Shown: piece after piece, positions 26,801-36,300 of the stretch
Position numbering within the stretch: the stretch's first letter is position 1
Layout of the letters: the number at the start of each line of letters is the position of its first letter
DNA from: Anadara kagoshimensis
Lineage: Eukaryota; Mollusca; Bivalvia; Arcoida; Arcidae
Length of the DNA: 64,000 bases
Assembly (NCBI GenBank): GCA_021292105.1
Contig: CM037864.1
Coordinates: forward strand, 44,361,816-44,425,815
Direction: 5' to 3'
The notes under the pieces: model-generated
Databases searched by the model: none
What the model saw: only the letters and a program-made list of their open reading frames with translations
Told to the model about the DNA's origin: nothing
Translations under genes and position numbers: made by a program

Positions 26801-29800
26801 TACCCCTCGGCTCAACTTTCCCCTCCTTTTTAATTTAATAACAACTTTCAGCTGCTTCATTAGATCAGCATAGTAAGCCCCAGTGATAGAGATTCCATCA
26901 GGTTTATAATTGATTAACAGAACACCCTTAGAATCCCGAAACACAGTAACCATGACCAGCTGATAGTTGGGTTTTGAATTTTTTTTGGTGGGGGTGAGCC
27001 AGGGTGCTTCCATTGCATGGACTGTATTTTTGGTTTCTGGGTCCCAATGATGAATCCATGTTTCATCGCTAGTAACTAAACGTAAATGGAAGCTCTCCGG
27101 GTTTTCATTATGAATGCCAAGAAGATCCCGACTTGACCTGAGTCTTTGGAACCGATTCTGCACATTAAGGTTTCTGGGGATCCATCTTGCGGATACTTTT
27201 GACGTGGATAACCGTGTATACACTTCCATGTGAAATGTCACACTCTCTAGCTTTGTCATCAATCCTAATTCGACGATCATTCATGATGAGGGTCTCCACA
27301 GACGTGACAATTTCCTTTGTGATTGCATCAGCTGGCCGACCTGACCGTGGGTCATCCTTCAGTGAGGTGCGCTCACGTTTAAATTCAGCTGACCATTTTG
27401 CCACCGTGAAGTAGGCAGGACCACTGTCACTGTACACCTCGGCCATTCACAGGTGGATTTCTTTGGCATTTGATCCCTCTACTGTGAGGAACTTTATTAC
27501 TGCCCTAAACTCAACATTTTGATTTTCCATCATTGCTTGATGGTCACCAACTTTAAATGCTTTTGAGAATTACACAAATATGTTGTGACAAGTAAACTTG
27601 ATATGTCTAAAATGGCGGAATATTGTGTTGTCTAATAAGTAAAGAAAATGTGTGTTACGCTTAGCTGAATACGCTGTTCTATGAACTTTCTGACTTCCCT
27701 TGGAATAATTGTTCACTAGCTTGCAATTGAAATAAATTTGGACTTTACATTGTTTGTATTTTGACCAAATAAAAAACAAAGTTATTAGCAGCTGAAAAAA
27801 TGTGTCCATTAAAATAGTACTGGCAATCAAGAAGACAAACGGGCGGTATGCAAACAAGTTAGAAAAGGGATCACTGGTTATAACATTATGCGGCTGTGTT
27901 CAACGAAGTTGTAATACTATGACATTGCCTTCTTACTTTTTAATAATTTACTTAATTTCTTTTGTAGCTTTCTTCTCTTGGTGTCTACTGCATGACAAAG
28001 GCAGCTCTTGATATGTTTACAGAGGTTCTTTCTGTCGGTAAGAGTCATTTCTTGACAATTGAAACTTTGGAATTGACAAGTTAGGTTCAACAGGGAAGTG
28101 AGGTCGGGTGTTCCGGAAGGGTAATCACCTCTTGTTTAGCTAGCTACACCCGCCACGTGTGTAATCGAAATTGTGTGAAAGAAACATGGAACAATAGGAC
28201 GTCAAATTTATCCAGGGCAATCCTGGAGACAGAGACATCAAACTTATCAATAATACTGTGATGACGGCCATAAAACTTTTTGAGTGCCTTGATAAGCCAA
28301 GGGTTGCAAGAGTGTAGTAATCATTGACCTGTGTTCAAGTATGAAAATTTGATTTCGTTACATGAAACAAAAAAATAGGTTTTATAATTTTACACATAAT
28401 ATAAAGAAAATATATTTATGAAGGGTATTGCACATATCGATTCATAATTTGTTATAATTTCAGAACTTGCTCCATTTGGTGTCAGAGTAAATTCAGTAAA
28501 GTAAGTTTAATATACACCGATTCTATTGCAATATATGAATCAATTATACTATGAGCGGTATAATGTACACTGTTCATACTTTCGAATCTTATTTTAGATC
28601 ATAATGCAACAAAATAGTAAATATATTTGTTAATATTTCAATATTTCAATTATTATCTCAAAACAAACATAACCAATCCCTGTTCAAATCACAATTAAAA
28701 ACTTAAAACTTGTGAAAAATGGAAAAAAAAAACACTTGAACTTCCACTATGGAAGTTAAATTTCTTAAATTTTGTAGACATTTACAAAATTTACACTAAC
28801 TTTTTAATTTATAACCTTTTCCTTTTACGCCTATTTCAAACACGTATATTAAACCACTTATTAAGACATGTAAAGAAAGGTAACCTATGTATAATCTTAC
28901 AAAATAACTTATCCACACAAGTTGCAATGATTGCTCTTTTGAAATTCCGTTGAAATCGGTAGAAAACATAGTCCAGAAGAAATGTTACAAATAAAAAAAC
29001 AAACATACTAGCCATGTCCGAATTACAATCCAGAGGTAAAGTGAAAACTTTGATACTGACAAGTTAGAATAAACCACCAGGGAAGTGAGGTCAGGTGCTC
29101 GGAAGGGTAAGCACCTCCTGTTAAGCTAGCTAAACTCGCCACCTGTGTAATCAAAATTTAGTGAAAGGTTCATTGAACTATGGGACGTCAATATCCACGG
29201 TAATCCTGGAAAAATTGTTTTTGCAATGTGTATTATCTGTACTAAATGAATATAAAACGTATTCAATGATATCTCTTATCAAAAACGCTTTCCTTGTCTA
29301 CACGGTGAATACGTTATATGGTTGTTACATGCTTAATACGGTTTTTAAAACCCGTATTATTTATTTGTCTAAAATATATTTCTTATTATTGGTAAGTATG
29401 AATTTTCTCTATCCAAAATTATTCCGGATATATAATTTTGTTCAACTTTTGCCATTTTTTAACGTTTTCACTTTGATTTCCGAATTGCGATTTGAACTGA
29501 AGAGGTCTATTTTTATTAAGATAATAGTTGAAGGTATCATTATGTTCGACTTGAAGAATATTATATTACTGAATCGTTATCATATTTGCCTGGATTATTG
29601 CTCTAACTGTTATCAACTACAAATATTTTTTTCAGTTTTAATTGTCAATTGTCCATCAGCAATTTATTCAACTTTCAATTAAGATTTTGAAGTACGAAGA
29701 CTTATTTCAATATACTGATGTTATATTTTTAGCCCTGGTACGATCCGAACAGCAATAGCAAGACGTTTCCTAAATGACGAAGAATATGAGCAGGTAAATA

Positions 29801-30412
29801 ACGCAGGGAATGCTAGTCTTGTTAATTGTATCATATTCAGAGTTGCATATGTGACAAAGTTCGTAATAGTTTTTATCTTTATTCAGCTTTAAAGTTTTGG
29901 ACTTAACAAAAATATACACTAAATAAAAGAAGACATATCGCTTCAAACTATTATTCCTTTTATATACAAAATTACACTAAATGATATGTCATATATTATA
30001 TATAACTGTTCGCTAAAATGAATCCTCACTTTCTTTAAAGCTCACGTCGAGTTTAGTATATTTAAGTATCTAGATCTATAAATTTGTTGGTTCATGACGT
30101 CACAACAGTGACTTAATTGAGACCACTGTGTCACAGTTTTATTTTTTCGTATAGTCTTTTATATTTCAATGGTTTACATTATATGCTGTGATTTATGTCT
30201 TTTATACATTTGTCAGAATCGTCTTGTTTATTATACAGATGATGAAGGATCAGGTTCAGTTCCACCCATTAGGAAGGGTCGGTGAACCAGAAGATGTCGC
30301 CAAATGTATCGCATTCCTAGCCTCTGACATGGCTTGTTTCGTGACTGGACAGCATTTGTATTGCGATGGAGGAAGACACTGTTTACATCCTGGTGACAAT
30401 ATTAAGTCATGA
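10048..30412 (+). CDS. Short-chain dehydrogenase/reductase, complete nine-exon gene (SDR copy 1)
   Basis: Exons joined by splice sites and phase: 10048-10084, 19463-19599, 22210-22302, 24175-24313, 25500-25540, 27968-28037, 28464-28500, 29733-29793 and 30239-30412. The total is 789 nt, coding 262 residues plus TGA, with every intron GT...AG. The product is a classical cytosolic SDR: Rossmann motif TGAGSGIG at residues 12-19, Asp37 at the end of beta-2 (favours NAD(H)), tetrad Asn116, Ser143, Tyr156 and Lys160 (YCMTK), and PGTIRT after Asn185. The length is typical for FabG-like reductases. No signal peptide or membrane segment is seen. The usual NNAG motif reads NDAG at residues 91-94. The start is the first ATG before the beta-1 strand and aligns exactly with the start of SDR copy 2 (33355-41497). 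Intron 1 (9.4 kb) is full of repeats; intron 5 holds a mariner. An AATAAA at 30697-30702 could end the transcript. The substrate cannot be told from sequence. Confidence 0.93.
12595..13143 (-). pseudogene. PIF/Harbinger transposase remnant
   Basis: Read on the minus strand and switching frames, the segment gives recognisable blocks of a Harbinger-type nuclease (DDE_Tnp_4): 'ELWWEIIV', then 'DDQWLENFRL', a stop, 'KETFTYLCSQLKPALKP', 'VAITVYWLAS...YRTV', 'VDKLFPQFFKFP' and 'PNCGGSLDGTHI' with the first catalytic Asp. At least two frameshifts and one stop break it. A run of 23 T (12992-13014) sits inside the old coding sequence. The rest of the catalytic domain is missing downstream of 'SFKIPSEPHS'. 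It lies in intron 1 of SDR copy 1. Confidence 0.8.
13318..13449. repeat. Hairpin element, about 48-bp imperfect arms
   Basis: Left arm core GTGTGCTGTATTGACTGTAT recurs inverted near 13405-13436. The matching extends outward to ATTTATTGAA on both sides. The centre GGGGTGGGCCACCCCT is palindromic too. Probably a MITE-type hairpin. Confidence 0.8.
13619..13799 (+). repeat. R1 dispersed repeat, 5' half
   Basis: Near-identical to 649-830: CATACTAATCCATGTCCGAC, AAGGGTAAGCACCTCCTGTT, ending at CACGTGTGTAATCAAAAT. In intron 1 of SDR copy 1. Confidence 0.8.
14009..15263. repeat. Possible element bounded by 16-bp inverted repeats
   Basis: 'TTATTACCACTTTGGT' at 14009-14024 has its exact reverse complement at 15248-15263. 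The Crypton-like remnant lies between them. No matching target duplication is seen. Crypton elements normally lack terminal inverted repeats, so the two may be unrelated. Confidence 0.35.
14389..14763 (+). pseudogene. Crypton-type tyrosine recombinase-derived (DUF3504-like) remnant
   Basis: Three frames read in turn give one continuous resemblance to the DUF3504 domain shared by Crypton transposons and host proteins such as KCTD1/ZMYM: 'ISDDDLGKIYSSI...NPKTP' and 'KCILNNVY', then after a shift 'FCRRGGENIPEMSKSTF' and 'GAKIVKKTVDELTK', then after another shift 'NRRENEKERYKGIM' and 'TPICPVASYEKYMSVY'. Two single-base frameshifts (near 14510 and 14627) make it non-functional. It sits in intron 1 of SDR copy 1, between a pair of 16-bp inverted repeats at 14009-14024 and 15248-15263. 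The family call is from memory of the motif order. Confidence 0.7.
15268..15404. repeat. Perfect hairpin, 64-bp arms, 9-nt loop
   Basis: The arms at 15268-15331 and 15341-15404 match at every position by eye. The arms begin GTTATTCGAGATTTTCCCGG, and the loop is GGCGCAGCG. It lies in intron 1 of SDR copy 1, just right of the 14009-15263 inverted-repeat pair. Confidence 0.9.
15871..17262. repeat. Satellite of 41-bp units, block 1, in SDR copy 1 intron 1
   Basis: About 34 head-to-tail units, each carrying CGGCCAAACTAGAACTAGAA followed by CTCGGGACCTACCCAATAYCG, with point variants (CCGCGG versus TCGCGG; CTCAGGACTCACC; GGGAACTACC). 41 is not a multiple of three, so the block codes for nothing. 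It ends in a distinct 136-bp non-repeat tail (17263-17398). Confidence 0.95.
17263..18996. repeat. Higher-order duplication: satellite tail plus block, 1592-bp period
   Basis: The tail starting TATCAGCGGATTGCTCTAAT occurs at 17261 and again at 18853, near-identical through CACCTAATGTTATA. Whole block plus tail was therefore duplicated as one unit of about 1.59 kb after the 41-bp array had formed. Confidence 0.85.
17399..18856. repeat. Satellite of 41-bp units, block 2
   Basis: Same 41-bp unit as block 1, with some shortened units that lack one 'ACTAGA' and a few with an extra GTG. The block ends in a second copy of the non-repeat tail (18857-18996). Confidence 0.95.
19651..19778. repeat. Imperfect inverted repeat next to exon 2 of SDR copy 1
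   Basis: 'AAGAGGTAATGCA' and its context at 19658-19672 are mirrored by 'TGCATTACCTCTTGC' at 19756-19770, with further partial matching outward. Likely an old hairpin element; it starts about 50 bp after the exon 2 donor. Confidence 0.6.
21463..21628. repeat. Hairpin element, about 77-bp imperfect arms
   Basis: Arms begin AAGAATTGAATTGCACTTTT and meet at GCGGTTTTAC around a loop near 21541-21553. A few mismatches and one indel. It lies in intron 2 of SDR copy 1. Confidence 0.82.
22735..22875 (+). repeat. R1 dispersed repeat, 5' part
   Basis: AATCCATGTCCGAATCACAA through GGGTAAGCACCTCCTATTTA; in intron 3 of SDR copy 1. Confidence 0.72.
24005..24165 (-). repeat. R1 dispersed repeat, 5' part, inverted
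   Basis: Minus-strand copy: CCTACCCTTCCGGAGCAGCC and the Met-Ser-like 'cacgtgtttaacttaa' landmark on plus; it ends just upstream of exon 4 of SDR copy 1. Confidence 0.65.
25190..25355 (+). repeat. R1 dispersed repeat, 3' part
   Basis: TTATCAACAATATAGTGATG through GCTTCGTTGTATAAAGTTCC to CCCTACCATAG; in intron 4 of SDR copy 1. Confidence 0.7.
26423..27705 (-). mobile_element. Mariner (Tc1/mariner) transposon, dead copy in intron 5 of SDR copy 1
   Basis: The terminal inverted repeats are about 33 bp and share 'AAAGTTCATAGAAC' (left near 26440-26453, right near 27676-27689). TA dinucleotides flank both sides (26421-26422 and 27706-27707), as expected for mariner. The right end has a couple of extra bases before the TA. 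The transposase lies inside on the minus strand. The element runs opposite to the host gene. Confidence 0.88.
26489..27533 (-). pseudogene. Mariner transposase pseudogene (DD34D)
   Basis: Catalytic residues remain: 'TSDETW' (first Asp), 'LLHDNAPVH' (second Asp) and 'YSPDLAPSDYFLF' (third Asp), with 34 residues between the second and third Asp. The N-terminal helix-turn-helix half includes 'DDPRSGRP'. The copy cannot make a full protein. There is an in-frame TGA at 27447-27449. A deletion with frameshift lies near 27190-27210, between the N-terminal half and 'SARWIPRNL'. A TAA closes the frame at 26648, and a further TAG lies just downstream, before the C-terminal 'VNGDYIEK' and final TAA at 26489-26491. 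Confidence 0.93.
28066..28310 (+). repeat. R1 dispersed repeat, central part
   Basis: From TTGACAAGTTAGGTT through GCTAGCTACACCCGCCACGT to GCCTTGATAAGCCA; begins about 30 bp after exon 6 of SDR copy 1. Degenerate R1 pieces are also visible at 28665-28760, 32590-32720, 34540-34620 and 35615-35680. Confidence 0.78.
28995..29230 (+). repeat. R1 dispersed repeat, 5' half
   Basis: CATACTAGCCATGTCCGAAT through AAGGGTAAGCACCTCCTGTT to GGGACGTCAATATCCACGGT. It explains the first residues of the long chance frame that follows. Confidence 0.78.
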
Positions 30413-33354
30413 AACTCGAATTCTTTAGCCTACATTATATAAAGCAGTTAAAGACTTTTGTGTTTGATTTTATTGATTTATTTATCACAAGTGATGATGA
30501 GGTTGTTATTAATTAAACTCTGTGTTCACATTTGTTATTATCATGTCAAGGTAAACGATATGGTATGTTAACTTGCTAGCTGTCGAATTCAGTCAAACTG
30601 TCTCTTTTGATGTTTTGAGGACAATATGTCTCTAAACAAATATAAAACATTTATATCTAATTTTCTAGTCTTACAGAATTACTTGACAGCATGAATAATA
30701 AATGCATAATAAAATAAAATGAATAAAAACAAGCAATAAAATTGATTGAAATAAAATTGTCTTATAAGGAATAGAATGCACCATAACAATGTCGCAAACT
30801 AGACGACTAAATCCTAAAGTTAAGTTTCGCAAATGATGTTAAATCATTATTGTAGGAACCTAGCTATAATCTGTTTTACAAATCGTTATGCTCAAATTCA
30901 ACAATAAAAAGTTGAATTACAGTATAGCAAAAACTTATCAAAATTACTTGTTAAATGTGTAGGCTTTGATTGGGAGTACATTTTTGATTTTACTCATTTT
31001 CCCATTATAATGAGAGTATGGTAGCTATTGCATGTTTTTAAGAGTTTCAGTGGATGGTTACAGATAAGTCATCTGGCCTACAAGATTGGAGGTAGTATGA
31101 GTTCGATCAAACATTAGCAGAATCTGTGTTATAAGAGCTATGAAATGTACTGCACATTTCTACATTCAGTGCAACAATTGCTGTAAGTTACTAAAATCGA
31201 AGTTTAGTTAAATAAAAGATTGCAAATTCAGTTAGACGTAATCCAGTACAAAACGAAACTGCACCAGATCCTTAAGGTAAATGATAAATCCAAATTTCAG
31301 ATGTATAATGCTGTGTTGGATGAAATTATTTTATCAACATTCGTAATCAGAAAAACCGATCTCACCCTCATAATAGATAAGATACCCGGAATCTCAAATA
31401 AATGTCTAAGGCTACAAATGACAAAAAACACTTCTTTGTGAAAAATGTCCAAAGCTGTAAATGACAAAGAAGCACTTATTTGTAAAAACCCTTTAGCTGC
31501 ATGTGTCTGTGGGGTGTAAATGCTTTACTAGTAAAAACGAATAGCGTTTGCATAATGTTCCGTTAAAATTAATAGGATTATTTTTTGTTTTTGTTTTATA
31601 AAGTGTTCAGAAAATATGTCTGACAAAACGGCACAATAATCAGCTGCATGATGCGCTATAACTAGAACACCATATGTAGCAGAGACATATTACATTTTAA
31701 GAAGCTAGCAATTCTTGACTTACTGATACTTATAAGGGACAACAATTAGGGCTGAACTGCCCATATAGCTTTTAGAGTAATCCTGTCTTTCATTTGGGTC
31801 ATTTATTTCGAGTTATTCCTTGTGAAGTTTTTTTTAAAAAAAAACTATCTTTTCATATAGTTAGCTAAAGTGGAGGTGCTAACCCTTTCGTAGCACCCGA
31901 CCTCACTTCCGAGGTGGAGATTCACGTGCTTAACCTAACTTGTCAGTTTCAAAGTTTTCCTTTGCTTCTAGGTTGTGATTCGGACATTATTATGTTTGAT
32001 TTTATTATGACCGGTCTGATCTGATGCGGCAGTATTCATATAGCTATGGAAGAGAGCTTGTTCCAACTACCATATTGCAAGTCATTTGAATCTGATACAC
32101 TTTAACATTAAAAAAGTTGATAAGCAAAAGTGCTTATCTGTGATTTTGACGTTGCTAGTAATCTATTTCTACTTTTCATCTCATAATTAAATATTTGCAG
32201 GATGTCACAAACTACATGTCCTCATAAGCTTAGTGTACTGATAAACTAAAAACCGAGAAACCACGGATGAACACTTTTGCTTTATAAACTGTTTTAAGAA
32301 ATAACGGTACATCAAATGCAATTTACTACAATTAAGAATTTCAATAGAATCATTTATTTGTCCGATTGATGAATCGATTACAATGTACCATCACACGTAA
32401 AAATGAACGAACGGCGGAATAATACAAAATCAACTTCCTATCTACGCTGAAGTTTTTTACTTGGGCTGTTTAGCTCTCTTTACGCTTAATAATACTTCTT
32501 TTAAGAACCGATCAATTTTTCAGGTTAAAGTTTGATTATCTTTGTTACAACGGATCAAATTGAAACACAAGACGCCCACCTAGATTCCTTAATCCAAAAG
32601 CTTAACCAGAATCAGTAATAAATATACCGATCCATGTCCAAATCAAAAAGCATCGTAAAATTTGCAAACTGGCAACATAAGTTAACATATGTGAATGTCC
32701 ACTATAGAAATGAAGCTGTATCAGCGAATTAATTGGAAATGTTCATGCTGTCGGTAAAATCAAGTAACGATGGTTTTTCCGTTTTATAGTATACAGTCAG
32801 AAACAACCTTGCAGGTATTACATAAAGGACACAAAATGAACGGACAAATTTATTTTATTAGAATTATTTAAATATATACACCGATGAAGCTTATACAGTG
32901 TTAATTTGGACATCATACAGAACAGAATTTTCAACTAAATTTTTAAAATGCTTTGAGAATCCAGATATTTATTTCAGGAAACCTTGTTTTAAAATCAATT
33001 TAACATTAAGTCCAACGCTGCTGTTTTCGGCTATTTGTGTACTTGCTGTACATTATCTATTGTTTGATATACAACATGGAAGAGGAAAAATAGAGAATAA
33101 AAGTATAAACTTTGGTAAGTGACTTAATTTGTAAATCATCTTGACATGTGGTTAAATCTCCGATATTCAGTGTTATTTTGCATTATACAATCTTCAGGTG
33201 CTTTATTCAAGCGACATACTACATCCGTTGCCACTAGTATGTTTGAAAAGAAGATTTGCGAGCAAAACCTAAACAAATGTATGACTAATATGTCTTTCAT
33301 AAACATTTAAAAGAGTCAGTTTTTCGTTTTTGACAAAGTGAAAACTCATCAGTT
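30413..33354. other. Convergent intergenic space between the two SDR genes
   Basis: Holds the 3' ends of both genes (AATAAA at 30697-30702 plus; AATAAA on minus at 33202-33207) and R1 pieces at 31855-32010 and 32590-32720. Nothing else recognised. Confidence 0.6.
31855..32010 (-). repeat. R1 dispersed repeat, 5' half, inverted
   Basis: GTAGCACCCGACCTCACTTC and CTTAACCTAACTTGTCAGTT on plus mirror the R1 5' half; between the two SDR genes. Confidence 0.75.
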
Positions 33355-36300
33355 CTATGACTTGATATTATCTCCAATATGCAGGCAGTGTCTTCCTCCA
33401 TCAGCCATCAAATGTTGACCAGTAACAAAACACGCCATGTCGGATGCTAGAAAGGCAACACATTTGGCAACATCTTCAGGCTGACCAACTCTTCCTATTG
33501 GATGATACTGGACTTGATCTTTCATAAGCTGAAGAAGTATAAATGAACATTAAAAATCGTAAGGACATAAACACACACATTTTATTTTTTAAATTAAGGA
33601 GCAGTTTGATTTGATTGTTCTTAATTCCCTATAAGATTAATTTCAATAAGGTAGCGTTTCCAAGATCAAACTGTCTGATTAAGTTTTGTTTTATGATTTT
33701 AATTCAAGACACGGTTATGTCGTCATAAATCAAACATACCAATCCATATACAAAACAAAACAGATTAAAAACTTTAAAGTTGATACTTTATGTTAAACAC
33801 GTGAAATTGCACCAGGAAAGTCGGGTGCTCAAGAAACGGTCGGGACCCGCTGTTCAGCTAGCTACGCCAACCACGTGTGTAATCAAAGTTGGAAATAAAA
33901 GGAACATTGAACTATTGGATGTCAATTATATGCAGGGAAATTTCGGATACAGAGACGTCATACTTATTAATAGTATACTAAAAGCTCTAGTCGTCCAATT
34001 AAGCAAGATCCTTTTTGCAATATGTTGTCTTACATTATATGAAAAGTAAAACGAATTTATAGCTATTAAGAATATTAGGTTAGGATTTAAAATAACAGAA
34101 TTCAAGTATGAAATCATTATCTTATAAAAGAATATAGCAATGCTTATATTTCTTGTATCTTACATTTTCATACTGGTCTTCATTTAAAAAACCTCTGCAT
34201 ATTGGTGTGCGGATTGTACCCGGACTATAAAAAATACATGTATACCTATATATTTATATATCAATAAATAGCAAAAATTATACCGTTTCCTTAAATCACC
34301 AAACTTTCTTTTTAGTAGAATAACTGTTTCTTCTAAATTTGTTCTAAAATGGACTACAAAATTTTAATGTTCAGTCACATTGAACCATAACATAATTGAA
34401 TGAATTTTCGTGTTTATTTTGCAGTAAAAGCTACATGTAAGGACCTGTCATTATAAATGTGCCAAAAAGGGTTAAATAAATACGATATTTAATACACTAA
34501 CAATAAATAAACCAGGACATAGGAAATTTCAGAGTTTCTACAAATCAAAACCAAACATACAATCCATGTCCAAATTTAAATCCAAATGGAAAGTTATAAT
34601 TTTGAAACTAACAAATTTATTAATCGCATTTTCAGTGGCAGAGAAAATGCACGTTCATTATAATTTCACTATTCTTAAAAGAATAGAAATAATATAATAT
34701 TTGCAAAAACATATTACATATTACACTTAGAAATAATTTATCAAAATCATCCTTATTTTTCATTGTTGATGTGTGTGTGTGTGTGTGTGTGTGTATACAC
34801 ATACTTCACCGAGTTAACTCTAACGCCAAATGGGCCAAGTTCTAAAATATAAAAGACAGATATAAATGTTTATTCGATAGTGTTAGGTTGTGTAATTTTC
34901 AACACAATAATTGAGGTATCAATAGGTACAATATGTGCATCATTGCTTGCTTATTTGTTTGTTTTTTATTCGTATGCAGCAGAATTTCGCAGTACCTTGT
35001 AAAATCATTTAGCCGAAATATTCAACTCTATAAACCAATATACATGTTTCTAAATCTAATCCTAAATGTGGGGATTGTGTGAATGCAATCTATCGCAGTG
35101 AGCTTGAAATAAAAGATTGGATGGATTTTTCAAGTTTTTCCCATATCGCCAATGAAAAGTTACGTTTGAAGCTATATGCAAACGTGATGTCACGTCAGAG
35201 CTCGTTTCAACTACAGCAATTTTATACAATGCCGCAAGATGCTTAAAAACAAATAGTTGGCGTTAGAATATTGCATGCCTAGGTTTATCAAGGTCTTCTA
35301 AACGTTTTAAAAAGTCATCACAATATCGTTCATAAATAAACTTGTCCTTGATATATTTGACGTCCCTTAATTCCATGTTCTTTCCATTAAATTTTTATTC
35401 CACAAGTGGTGTGTGTAGCTAAACAAACATGATTTGCATCCAGAGCACCCAGCCTCAGTTTCCTCGTGTTGAGTCTTTAATTTTGCGTTTGAATTGTGAT
35501 TTGGACATGGATTGGTATGTTTTTTTTATTATTTAATATTATTATTTTGATTACTTCATACTTAATAGGATAGATATTTTGCCATGTTCACCAAATTAAA
35601 GATTTATAAGAGACATCTGAAGCTTCGCCATGGAAGTCAGGTCGGTTGCTCCAGTAGGATAAGTATCGTCTGGGTGATATTCACTATTGAAATAATCCTT
35701 ACCTACTGCAAGTACCTCTGTAAACATATCAAGTGCTGCCTTTGTCATGCAGTAAACACCAAACGAAGACATCTATAAAATTAGATCATATTATCTATAA
35801 ACTCTAATTGTTGTATTTGTTTTTGTAATTTTACGAATGCCCCAATTGAGTAACAAACGATAGCAATAAATATTAAGCAATCTTAAAGGACTTCTGAATT
35901 GTGATTCGGGCATAGATTAGTATTTATCACAACACTCTTTTTTTCTACATCAACCGCTTGCTTTAATAACAGGTTGATTTTTAAATTCGGAATTTGAAAT
36001 AACTCGTATGTTTAGCGATCCTGTTTTTTTTTTCAATTGTTTATGTTTGTTTTTTATTGTATCATGTAAGTTGTTACACATGTTAACATCGGTTGACGTT
36101 ACCATGTTGCCATCTTGGGCTAATGTTACTGTGTGGAATGACCATGAATTTATTTGTATGTGAAACGACTAATGAAGGCACTTTATTTTAATGGTACCAT
36201 TTATATTTGATCAAGACACCTAAATTTATTTTACGACATCACGACATATAGTTGTTTTCTATGCTTTGAAAATCAAACATCCCAATCCATGTCCTAATTA

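Noticed and set aside
29161-29682. 173-codon open frame on plus
   Set aside because: It starts inside an R1 repeat and continues into AT-rich intron 7 of SDR copy 1. The Ile/Leu/Tyr-rich product has no motif; a chance frame.
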